The notes beneath the pieces were generated by a model. The model did not search any database and was not told the DNA's origin. It saw only the letters and a list, made by a program, of their open reading frames with translations. Below are positions 12,701 to 23,800 of a stretch of DNA of 38,698 nucleotides, one piece after another. Every line of letters begins with the position of its first letter. Within the stretch, counting starts at the first letter, position 1. This DNA is from Paraglomus occultum (taxonomy: Eukaryota > Glomeromycota > Glomeromycetes > Paraglomerales > Paraglomeraceae), in contig CAJVPJ010000161.1 in the NCBI GenBank assembly GCA_910592205.1, forward strand, positions 1-38,698, written 5' to 3'. Position numbers and translations under genes: made by a program.

Positions 12701-12888
12701 CACTACATTATCTATCTCTCACTACACTCAGTCATCGTCTCATTCCATTTTACGTTGTTAAAGTGGAAACAACCAGTACTAACGTAGCAGATCATTCTAT
12801 CACTGTCCTGGGGTGGGTGACGGCTACACACAATACCTTATAAAGTCTCCTATTCGATCGAAACCAAATAAAAAAACAAAAATAAGTA
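9790..12888. other. AT-rich region without a recognised gene; 3' part is the ABC gene upstream region
   Basis: About 3.1 kb. Short open frames at 9942-10190 (+), 12186-12485 (-) and 12658-12843 (+) show no domain, no membrane pattern and no splice-linked partners. The last 300 bases carry an alternating TA tract (about 12679-12692) and a TTATAAAG at 12838-12845, 44 bases before the ABC start codon. These are possible promoter elements, but neither is proven. A stretch near 11450-11490 superficially resembles SRP RNA; I rejected it. Confidence 0.5.
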
Positions 12889-15800
12889 ATGTCAGATACT
12901 CAACCAACGGCCAGTCAATCTAGTATAACTGAAGTACTGGAAGAGACGTCAGAGACGACAGTAGATATAACAACGCAGCAAGAAATTGGTAAGCACTAGT
13001 GTTAAATTTACAGGTATCCTTTGTATCCACAATTCTTATGTGTCGTTCTATGCATCTACAGGTGAGGATGATTATACACTAGATATTGGCGAGAAAGTGC
13101 TCGCCGCCGAAGAGTTGAACGCACTATTTGATGGCAGCAAACGGAGCTACCAATTCCGTGCTCTTGTGAGTATATTCATAACATCTCCAGCAAGAGAGAA
13201 CGATATATTACATGCGGATCCGCTCGTATTTTGACATGGCTTACTGATCTCGTATTTCTATTCGTTCCTCGATTTAAAGGCACGCAAAACGGTATCATAC
13301 CAAAAACGACAATGGTTCGTCAACATCTGTTGTATTATACTATGCCCAGTATTAATGGTCGCCATCGCTGGTATTATGGGAATTGTGATTACGAATTTGA
13401 TAGCATCATCCACTACCGCTGAAGGTATGCAATATTAATCGCTTGTTTGCCGCAGTAGTAATACAAAGCTCGGGAATCGCGGAGTTTCCGTCAGCATATA
13501 TTTTTCACGTTCCACAAATCATTGGAAACATGTGACCACTAATACTAATTCTTTTTGGGTGTTTATACAGAGTTCTTATGGTGCTCAAACACAAGCGCAT
13601 TCGACGTGAACGGTGAACCGATCGACCCCAAGGGTGACCTTCCGTTGGTCCCTGCAGAGACATTACCCAATGTTCGCGCGGGTGTGAACCAAGTTGCCTT
13701 GACAAATTATTACCTCCCTCCTCCAAGTGACGATCCCTTCTCGGTGCCCGGCAGCCCTCAGCTATGTGTATACTGGTTCGAACGTGAATATCCATTCCAG
13801 GCCCCATATCAACCCGATCCAGCGGCAGCAAGCGAAAATCTGCGCAAAGCAAACACTTACTTACCCGACCCAGTTGGAGGATGGTTTAATCTGAGTCAAT
13901 TAATGAAGCCATTTTACTTAGCAAAATATCAGACGTATCCACACCTGATAGTTGCTGACGTTGGAGACGTCAATTCGGGCACGAAAACAGCGCTACCTGA
14001 CGTCGGCGATCCGTCCAAGTTTTATACGGATGATTATCTTAAAACACAAGGAACAGGACTATTAGGACAATTCGATACAAATTATTACGTTGACTTTTCT
14101 CGCCAAAATGAGCAATATTCGATTGCTGGATTCAAACCCGTTCCGTACATTGAAAAACTCAACAGCTCTGCCAACGACTTGGATGATCTCATGGCAGAGC
14201 GTATACAATCCGTCCTCGAGAAAGTATCAAAAACGGATAAATCGGCTGTAGAAGGATTCGACGCTCCCCCTATTGAACTGCTTAACTTTTATATAGATAT
14301 TGCCGTTATATTACAAGAGTTACCATGGGGAAATATCTTATTCGAAAAATTAGACCCGATAATCAAACAATGGACATATACCTTGCAGATAGGCAACGAT
14401 GCACGTATATCCGCTGCCGCATTATTCCCTCTACAAGGGCTGCGACGTACAGCTGTGCAAAGTCAACTGAGTAATGCATTTATCAAATCAGCAAATGGAT
14501 CTGCGCCAACTACAACAATTACTCATGGTTACAGAGTTATGCCACAATTGTTCAACTCGCGATTTGAACTTCAAGCTGGAACGTTGATTGGTGGGATTCT
14601 ATACCCGTTCGGAATATCATTCTTACTACCTATTTTCGTCATTACTCTTGTCAAGGAGAAAGAAGAAAGAATTCTAGTAATGATGAAGATGAACGGATTG
14701 AAGTCTTTCGTTTACTATTTGACCCACTATATTCACTTTTATATTTTACACATCATCACGTCGGCAGCGTTTATCGTCACTGGACTGCTGTTCCGTATGC
14801 AATTCTTCACTCTCACCAATCCAGGAGTATACATTATTTTATTCTTCTTGTGGGGACATGTTCAAATAGCGCTTGCATTCTTCTTTAGTGTATTCTTTAG
14901 CAAAAGTCGTACTGCTCTGGTGATTTCGTTTTTAATAGTATTATGTGGCGTCATCATTAGTATTGCCATCGATAGCATATTCAACCAAACCTCGGCTCCG
15001 ACAGCGTACTACATTTGGCCACCGTTTGCATTTTATCGAGCGTTGACTCTAGTCAATCAAAGAAGTGTCAGTCACACCAAGCGAGCTTATAGGATAAAGG
15101 ATCTCCGTGGAGGAGATGATGTACTTGGTTCTATTATTGCTATGATTGTAGAATATTTCTTCTTCATGGCATTATCCTTTTATCTGACCCAAGTGCTACC
15201 TAGTGAATTCGGAGTACCAAAACCGTGGCATTATATCTTCACCGAACCTTACAAAAAATGGCGCGACCGAAAGAAGAAAAACGCTAAATCAGAAAAGACA
15301 ATAGCACGTCTAGAGGAAGAAGCAATACCAGATCTCGATTCTGAAGAAGTCAAATACGAAGACGAAGACGTGAAAGCGGAACGAGCTCGTGTGCTAGAGA
15401 ACAAATACCCACCTAACTCGCCGTTGGTAATGAAACGTATGCGCAAAGTTTACGGTAATGGCAAACTTGCAGTAAAGGACATAACATTCGCCGTGGAGAA
15501 GGATCTCATATTTGGTCTACTTGGTCCAAATGGAGCCGGAAAGACCACTCTTATTAGTATTCTGACTGGACTATATGCGCCAACATCTGGTCATGCAACA
15601 TTGAACGGATTTGATACGTCTACCAACATGAATGATGTGTATCGTAGTATTGGTGTATGCCCACAGCATGACATTCTCTGGGACGATTTAACTGTCGGGG
15701 AGCACTTGCTATTCTATGCGAGATTAAAGGGTGTTCATGCGAGTAAGGAGAAACAAGCGATCAAATACGCATTACAACAAGTCCGATTAGAACCATTCGA

Positions 15801-16580
15801 AAACCGACTATCCAAAGGATTAAGTGGTGGCGAGAAACGTCGTCTGTCCATTGCCATATCGCTTATAGGTAATCCAGCTGTTGTGTTTCTCGATGAGCCG
15901 ACAACAGGACTCGACCCTGAAGTGCGTCGATTGATCTGGAATATCGTCCAGGAAGCTAAACGTGGAAGGACTATTATATTGACTACACATTCTATGGAAG
16001 AGGCTGAAGTATTGTGTCAGAGGATCGGTATTATGGCTAAAGGCACGTTGAGATGTATTGGACCGCAGTTGAGATTGAAAGAAGTATATGGACGTGGGTT
16101 TAAATTAAGTTTCTCATGTCGGCCGAAGAATGTAGAGAGAGCTACTGCGTAAGTACTGTGCGAAACGAGATTGCCGGTTGAATAGTAATTGAGTAATAAG
16201 AAGTGTTGGAGTTACAGATATATCGCCTTTTTATCGAAAATGTTCTGATCATGCTTTTTGATATAATCATTTAATAGATACATTGAATCTCTTCTTCCGC
16301 CTTCGGCAAAGAAACTCGATGCATTTGTGACGAATGTGTCATATGAATTCGAGCCTGAACCTGGTCTGATTTCTAAACTGTTTTCCAATATCGAGAAGAA
16401 TAAGAAATCAAACGGTATTGACGATTGGGGATTAAGTCAGACGACGTAAGTTTGTGATGTTTACTTGAGATTCTTGACAGTCGCTTGGCACACGTTTTAA
16501 CAATTGTCCCATCTTCCATATACAGGTTAGAAGAAGTCTTCTTGCGTATTATATCCGACTCTGAGGCCGAGGCCGATTAA
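12889..16580 (+). CDS. Half-size ABC transporter, ABCA-like
   Basis: Exons 12889-12988, 13062-13165, 13280-13424, 13571-16148, 16278-16445 and 16526-16580 join in phase to 1049 aa. One membrane domain precedes one nucleotide-binding domain. A first helix lies at about residues 80-105 (FVNICCIILCPVLMVAIAG). A large loop of some 340 residues follows, as in ABCA proteins. Five or six helices run from about 452 to 660, with a conserved EKEERILVMMKMNGL turn at about 479-493. A charged linker leads to the ATPase: Walker A GPNGAGKTT (768-776), Q-loop CPQHD (Gln 815), signature LSGGE (867-871), Walker B VVFLDE (887-892) and H-loop His 923. The C-terminus LEEVFLRI is typical of ABCA. All catalytic residues are present. 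Full-length animal ABCA proteins have two such halves, so this one probably dimerises. Lipid export or flipping is the usual family role; the substrate here is unknown. The start at 12889 is the first ATG in phase with exon 2. Confidence 0.93.
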
Positions 16581-17300
16581 TACAATGAAAAAAATCCATA
16601 ATAATCCAAAATTGTTTAAATAGAATTGTATAATTTAGAGCAATCATTTTGATATATATTGATGTCTTGGATTGTATTGGTGAACACTTGCTAATACTAA
16701 GGAGAAATAAGATTAAACTCAATTAACGTTCAAATCCGAAAAATTGTTTCTGCTACTCATACTATCCTACAATGTGATAAAACCTGTTTCCTGTATACAA
16801 TCTAAATGTCTTTAAAAATTCAGACACGTAGTTCTGTAGGCTGCAACAAAACCGGTCAAAGGGAACGCTGCCAGAGAAAGATTCTCACATATGATCAATG
16901 CGTAGCTTCTCTGGTCTGTTTCCGTAATGCTGATATTTATTTATCATTTGTTAAATTGATCGTTAGAAATCGTTATTCTCAAATCAAAAAACTATTTTGT
17001 ATTTTTTACCTTGATGATCAATTCTTTGTTCTGTGATTAACTTAGTATTCCTATCAAGCGTTAATTTTCTTATTAGGACCCCAACCGATAGATTTACCGA
17101 CGTAATCTACCGGTATAGAATTAAATATAGGAAAAATGTCTCCTCATTTCAATTCAACTAGCTTCCGACAATCTCAATCTCTTTTGCTCACATGACCAAA
17201 TCAAACGTTCATGTGTCTGAAATAGTTATATTGTTGTTTATATGAGCCAATTTACCATTCTCTCCACAAAATAAAAATGGTACACATTTGCCAACAGATC
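16581..17300. other. Intergenic, 3' flank of the ABC gene
   Basis: About 720 bases between the ABC stop codon and the left end of the MITE. It holds the 3' untranslated region of the ABC gene. One open frame (16806-17036, +) has no family features. Nothing else is seen. Confidence 0.5.
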
Positions 17301-17830
17301 TACAGTGAACTCTCTCTAATGTAACCTCTCTAAACGCAACTTCTCTCTAAATACATGGGAAGTGTTCAGTCCCATGTTGGGACTTAAGAGACACGAGCAC
17401 GTTCTATATTCAAGCTTACTCAGTCCCATCACTATACGATGCAATATCATGTGATCATCGACACACAAAAAATATCCGGAATAACGCTTACAGATCAGGA
17501 GATCGTAGACTTGGTCACGCATGAAGTTGAAAACGTGCACCGTCGATGGGGCTCTCGCCCTGCAAATGTCGATGAATAAACTAAGATGTAACAGAAGACG
17601 TATATGTGGAAATGTAGAAGAGTATGACAATGTAGAAAGGCGAAGGTTATCCATAAGGAGGCGAAACGCGTACAATTAAGTAAGGTTGTATAATGAGTAT
17701 TTTTTTATTGATGGCGGCATAATAAATAATAAGCGGTCACGTGAAATAAAGTTCTCTATATGCCGCTGTCTATAAGTGCAAGCGCGCATCGTCGGTCCCG
17801 ATGAAGTGCACTTAGAGGGAGTTTACTGTA
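17301..17830. mobile_element. MITE copy 1 (pogo/Tigger-like, TCTCTAA family)
   Basis: A 530-bp element bounded by TA on both sides. The left end reads TACAGTGAACTCTCTCTAA and the right end, on the opposite strand, TACAGTAAACTCCCTCTAA (17 of 19 match). Subterminal CTCTCTAAACGCAACTTCTC and GTCCCATGTTGGGACTTA blocks recur in copy 2 at 32406, in the same order and orientation. The right part (AATTAAGTAAGG, GGTCACGTGAAATAAA, AAGTGCACTTAGAG) also recurs there. The minus-strand open frame inside (17316-17675) has no transposase features. Confidence 0.8.
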
Positions 17831-19127
17831 TGTGCTTCTTACTTACGACTTAAAAGTACTGCTAATCAGACCATATTCCAGCTTCGTTTATCTCACGAAC
17901 AACGAAGATGATAATGACGAAATTGAAAAACGCCTTAGTATTAGAGATAGATGCATTGCCATCCATCCCGATTATGGTGTGTCATTATGTTCTCAACTTT
18001 CAAGATTTCTAACAGTATATCTTTGCTCAATTTTTACGAACAACTCGTTGGTCCTTGTGGGTCACTAAAAGTGCATTACTTTCTAACGCCCCGAAGCCGT
18101 TCTCGTTCTCCAACATGCTTGCGAATATCGTGCGACATAAAATTTCGTAACACATGATACGGACATAGTTGATAATCAGTATGAGATCATATTGATATAA
18201 ATGATCGATTCAAACTCCTTCTCTAAGTGTTTTTGTTGAACCCTTGTGAAGGTCTTCATACGTCTGCAAAGATTCTCTCTTGGCGGAAACGTTGAGTATG
18301 GCCGAGTCTAATCTGATAGACTGAATTCTTTTTTGCGGATTGTCGATTATATGAGAGATAATCTCTTCGCAATGGGGGTTTCTTTCGCCCATTGTCATAC
18401 ATAGCACCAAGTTAACCATAGATTATCTATTAACTTATTATGGTATTATCGCCGTGATGATGAATTGATACAAGATATGACGAAAACGTATCGAGCTATC
18501 GACTGCAATCCTTTCAGGTTAGTTATTTTCTCAGAGAACATAATCTTCTTTTTAATGCCACAATTCGATATTATAGTAATAGAACAGTATACTGTACATC
18601 TGTCAATCCATCCACAGATTTCTCTGTCAGCATATGGTTATCGATAGGCTGACCGGTAAAGGCGTAACCTGACCAATGCGGATCGTACTGCCGCTTGAAA
18701 GCCCTTGTTTCTCTTCTCAATCATTGTCATACCACATATATAGAAACAATATCTCCTATTATGTGCTTAGAGGAAGAGCCATCATGTACGCCGACAGATC
18801 GCCATCTATCTTTTTAAACTTTACTTATCACTATTACTATTGGAAAACAACTTTCAATAGGATGCCCCAAAGAAGGCAGGAGATTGGTTAGGATGATGTA
18901 CAATGTAGTAGATGGAAAAAACCGTGAGCGATTGTGAAAGTATTTAAGGAAGGTGTTATCAATTAAGGTTGTTTAGGTAAAGGTCCATTATACGAAGAAG
19001 CATTACTGTAAGTACAGTACAAATGATAATGTCATTTTAAATAAATGCTAATACGTGACAATCCATATAATACATTCATCTTACTACTTTCAATTCCCTA
19101 CTTTCGACTTTTTGAAAATACGATAGT
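17831..19127. other. Region without a recognised gene; aquaporin upstream region at the right
   Basis: About 1.3 kb. Three open stretches look slightly protein-like: 17832-18068 (+, with NNEDDNDEIEKRLSIRDR), 18210-18419 (-, 69 codons) and about 18430-18509 (+, ending at a GTTAGT donor-like site). I recognise none of them. They overlap no shared frame and could be remnants of an older gene or chance. The last 150 bases are the aquaporin promoter and leader, with pyrimidine-rich tracts but no clear TATA box. Confidence 0.4.
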
Positions 19128-20127
19128 ATGGCTGACGAACGTGGCTCGCTGAAAACAACCGGCCCACAAGGCTATGGTGCCATTAGCGGAAGCAGTAGCC
19201 TATCAACGGCTCCACCGGATGATTTATACGAGTCTGAAAATGTGCAGGGATGGAGGGGTATTAAATATAGACTTCGCGAACTGTTTGCCGAAACATTGGG
19301 AACGTTCGTCTTGGTTGCATTTGGTCTTGGAGGTGTGGCGCAGACTGTGCTGAGCAAAGGAGGGAATGGGAATTGGTTTACTCTTGCGCTGTCGTTCGGA
19401 TTAGGCTTGACCTTTGCGATCGTCGTTGCTGGCAGGATTTCGGTACGAATTTTTGTAGTTTGGGATTGTATCATTGTTTCCCTTTTTCTTTTTCGTACTT
19501 ACTAACAACTATGTAATTATTTTATGATTTTATCAGGGTGGTCACTTTAACCCAGCGGTAACCATTACGTTGGCCGTATATCGTCAATTTCCCTGGATCA
19601 AAGTTCCACTCTATACAATCGCTCAAACAACCGGTGCGTTTATCGCCGCGTTCGTAATCTTTACAAATTATTACCCAGCGATAAATGCATTCGATGGTGG
19701 ACACCGCGCCGTCACGGGAGTTAATGCCACTGCTGGCATCTTTGCGACATACCCACAACAGTTTGTTGGAACGACGGCAGCATTCATTTCCGAGGCACTT
19801 GGTACGTTCTTCTTGCTCCTTGTCATTTTAGCAGTAACGGATGAGAAGAATGAGGCAGTAAAACCGGCAGCACCATTCCTTATTGGATTGTCGCTTACGA
19901 CCATTGGTATTGCATTGGGTTATGAGACTGGCTTCAGTTTGAATGGTGCAAGAGATTTTGGTCCGAGGTTGTTTACGGCAATCGCCGGGTATGGACTCGA
20001 TGTATTTACAGTTGACCATTGGTATTTCTGGGTGCCCCTTGTTGCACCTGTCTTTGGTGGATTGGTTGCCGGATTCGTATATGATTCCTTTATTTATACT
20101 GGAAAGTCGCCCTTAAACAGGGCTTAA
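19128..20127 (+). CDS. Aquaglyceroporin (MIP family)
   Basis: Two exons, 19128-19442 and 19537-20127, join in phase 0 to 301 aa. It is a six-helix channel for water, glycerol or other small solutes. A hydrophilic, Gly/Ser-rich tail of about 48 residues precedes TM1 (FAETLGTFVLVAFGLGG). TM2 ends at the first half-helix GGHFNPAV with NPA at 110-112. TM4 carries FISEALGTFFLL. The second half-helix reads LNGARDFGPRL, so the second motif is NGA (241-243) rather than NPA, followed by the selectivity-filter Arg 244 and Asp 245. The Asp after the Arg is the glycerol-facilitator signature, and TM6 is FWVPLVAPVFGGLVAG. The first NPA lies just after the exon junction. The N-tail is far shorter than in yeast FPS1. 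Water versus glycerol preference cannot be settled from sequence. Confidence 0.94.
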
Positions 20128-20803
20128 ATGAAATGTAAATATTGATGCTGGTTATGGAAGGAAAAGTTTGTTATTTGATCAATTGAGCAAGTAGTTTAGC
20201 AAACTTTCTGTGACATAGCAATGTTTTTGTAATAAAAATCCATCTTTATTACACTTGTCTGAAATTCAACAAATATGTATACAAAAAAAAGATGTGTTAT
20301 GTACGATTGTGTTATATAAATATGAAAGTGAATTTTTTGATAATAGAAAGCTAATTATGTTTTGCTAGATATGTTGAAATTACTCGATACAAACGAGTCA
20401 AACGAACAAATATTAATTGCAATATAAACAAAGGATTGATTATGAGAGAACCAAGGAACTTGACGCAATAAGTTATGGGCCTCAGGTTATGATTTTGAAA
20501 GAGGCAGAGACATTCCTCCCTCCCCGAACCGTGTATATACCGTCGAAACAGTGACAAGTTAAACAGTGGTGTCTAAATATTACATTTAGCGTTATTCATA
20601 CTGTGTACTGAATAGAAATCATTACTCAAGTCATTTTCCATCTAGAATCATGGATGAAACTGATGTCGTTTCACCGTGCCCTTCTCCTTTTTATGACCCA
20701 AACGTCCACTCCTACTGTTGTTTCCCATGTCACCATCGCAACACTTTTTTCGTCCATTGTCCTCCCCACCTTGCTCCATTCGTCCGAACGCAAATCCTCG
20801 ACT
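20128..20803. other. Intergenic between convergent aquaporin and CDC24-like genes
   Basis: About 675 bases holding the 3' ends of both genes. The frames at 20654-20968 (+) and 20671-20895 (-) overlap the 3' end of the CDC24-like gene. The minus one matters only if the alternative last intron of that gene is used (see findings). Confidence 0.5.
20231..20236 (+). terminator. Candidate polyadenylation signal of the aquaporin gene
   Basis: AATAAA about 104 bases after the aquaporin stop codon, followed by a T-rich stretch. The position suits a eukaryotic 3' end signal. In such AT-rich DNA the hexamer also occurs by chance. Confidence 0.4.
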
Positions 20804-23800
20804 TCAAATGACATACAAGTTAAGGAAACTTCGATCCTCAAAAGCCATGCGCACGTCTTCATCCGAAGACATTGTGATATGATCGCCTTCATCATCGGGA
20901 TATTTAATTTTCAACGGATGAGCAGCCCTGGAGCTCAACCCGATTTTCTTTTCTACTCTTTCGCATAAATCACGATATTTAATGTCCGATGGAACGACAA
21001 TAACGAAAATATCGTCCGCGAAATTGACTTTAATCTTCATCGTCGATGAGACTAGAGATATATTCGATGATGAGGGAGTGGTCATTGCACTGGGTACGTT
21101 ATAAGAACTGCCGTTGGAAGATGATACTGTTGACTGTAATGACGCATGATAACCATTGCCCGTTCTTGAATATTGGGAATGTGGTGCAAATGGCATGTCT
21201 GATGCTGTCTCCTGACTTGACTCTTGAATTGTGTGAATGTTTGGATTACTCTGCGACCTCATTTTCATGGAGGACTGTAGTATGTGAGGTACCGGGTTAC
21301 TAACTTGTTGATATACTGGTGCATTATGCGAATGAGTTCTTTGCATCGGTGCAGTGCCCGCATACGCATCATCAGGTTCTGCCATGAATCTAGCAATAGT
21401 ATCTGTGAAGGAGCTTTGAGGATGATCCGAGCTTCTTCGTGACCAGACGTTTAAGGATTGAGAACTGGCACTTCCACTACTCCGGACTGACTGAGCCGGT
21501 GAATTGGGATGGGACGGAGGAGGAGACAGTGGGAGGTAGTTTGGACCATTGTATTCTTTAGCCGAGGCATTGGGTAGCATCGTGGTGATTGACCCGGGCA
21601 TTGCTGGAGGTCCAGCGCGGGCGGGAGGTGGCATTGACATATTTCCATGATGCGGCCTATATTGCGAATAATATTGGGATTGTGCCTGTTGCATTTGTGA
21701 TGATACCGATTGCCAATTGTTCTGTGCATATTGATCATCTCGTGCGCGATTCCGTGGCATCTGCCCGTATGGTAAGCTTTGGCTCCTGGCTTTATTCGAT
21801 GACCAGGGTTCAGGTCCATCTTCTCCCTCTAACTCTCCCTTGTCTGCCTCCTCTTCTTCATTATCCCTCCTTTCTTCTTCTTCTTCTTCCTCCTCTTCTT
21901 CTTCATCCTCATCTGGATCAATGTATGACGCTGCATCATCATCACGGTAATATGAATTGGGTGTGAGATTCTGTAATGAAACAAGTTGAGTATTTGATAC
22001 CGGGGTGCGTTTTTCTTTCTCTATATATACGTCGATTGGCTTCGACATTTGAGCCGGGAGAGTATGGCGATTGCTGCTATTTTGATCGGTGACCAATTTC
22101 TCCAAAGTCGACTGCCATTGCTTTAGCTGTTCTTCGTTACGGCATTTAAGAGAAAAAGATTCCATTTCTGTATCACCGCGCCAAAACACTTTGAGAGACC
22201 AGACTGAAAGCGACAATGAAATATGAAAGCAGTCAGTCATATAATTGATACTAATACAAAAACGAGTTTAAACAATCAAATAGATTCCGCAACTGGGACA
22301 CCATTATGTACGAGCTGTGTCAATCGCTTCCCGCTATCATTAAGAACAACTCGCCCATGTAGAACCCACCCAATATCGAACTCTAGCAACCGACTCTCCT
22401 ATTCCCGTAATAAAAAAAAGCTCAATTCTACACTTCAACTTACGTCCACTCCGACTATTGTTAACAACAGCTGAAATATTGTGTATAAAAATCCTTCCTT
22501 TCAACTGTAAACTCGCACGCTTAGGCCTCCTCTGGGTTAACAAACTCCTTCCTGGCGTCTGAGGTCTCCTTTGAGCCATCTCTTTACAACATAATAGAAT
22601 CTTCTCGAATAGGTATACGTGATATTCACGTTCGGAATCATCTTTCGACATGATGAAAACGTCCTCGAGTAAGAGGACGCCGAATGAGGATACGCTATGA
22701 CCTTTCCAGTCTTCAACACGGCGTTCGAGCTCTTTGACCACGGCCTCATTCTCTTGCTTGCGACGGGTTTCATTAACACGGTCAGCCACACGTTTTATGG
22801 CCTTAAGCCCTCGTTCTATTTCATTGTAATATGGTGTTTCATTTTGGTCCGAATATTTAAGAAGTTCCTGGAGATTGAATGGTGCAGAAATTAGTTACCA
22901 AATTGCACGCAGTTAATGCTGTCCTATCAGTGTTAAAGTATAATACTTACTTGCAGCAACAGAGGGTATTTACAAATACGTTGTATAGGTTTAATTAATA
23001 GAGAAGGCAACTCGTATGTCGGTTCGACAACATGTTTCAATTTCTGCATAAAAATTTAGATTAGTACGTAATTCCAAAGGCAGCCATGCTATCTCTAACT
23101 AATTTAGGTATCCGCAGTATCCATATTCACCTGCAACTTGTCAGTCTCCTGAATTGCTAATTCTGATGCATACTGATAATTCGCACAGAATGGCTCATAT
23201 ACTTCAAACGAGTCTTCCTACAAATTTGCAACACCAATATGTGAACAAGACTGCTACATCATCTACTTGATTCGTTTCAATCTTCACTTTTCTATCTTCT
23301 TTGAACAGCAAAGTACCTCGTATCAAGACCATCATTCACCCAAAAATCTTCTCACCTTTTCTATGAACAATAATCCAAACCGCTGATCAGCTGGTGGCTT
23401 GGCAGCATTGTCCTCAACACCTATCAAAAATCTCCTTTGAAAGTCTACGAGATGGTTCAAATTCGCGAATAGTTTGTGATTCGTATCAGCACTTATAATT
23501 TCTTGTTTAATTAATTCGTTTGAGTAGGTTTGGAGTGCCTCAAGATCTTGTACATATTTGCGTTCAGTTTCGAGTATCTCGTTTACTACTCGTGCTCTGC
23601 TATCAGTTGGTTGTATTGGTTCAGAGGTGCGTACTTGTCGACGGGAAGGAATGAGAAGATTTTTAGCTTCCATGCGATCGAGAATGCGTTTTACTGCGTT
23701 GATGACCTGAATATTTAAAAGCGATAATAAATAAGTATGACGGAAGTGGGGAATCATTTGATAAATGAGCAACGATAATGAACTGGTATAATAACGTCAA

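Noticed and set aside
13505-13852. 115-codon minus-strand frame
   Set aside because: It is antisense to the ABC transporter exon, which has strong family evidence.
17316-17675. 119-codon minus-strand open frame
   Set aside because: It lies wholly inside the MITE at 17301-17830, runs through its subterminal repeats and shows no transposase motif.
21451-21819. 122-codon minus-strand frame and overlapping plus-strand frames
   Set aside because: They are other frames of the CDC24-like last exon, whose low-complexity linker gives long open shadows.
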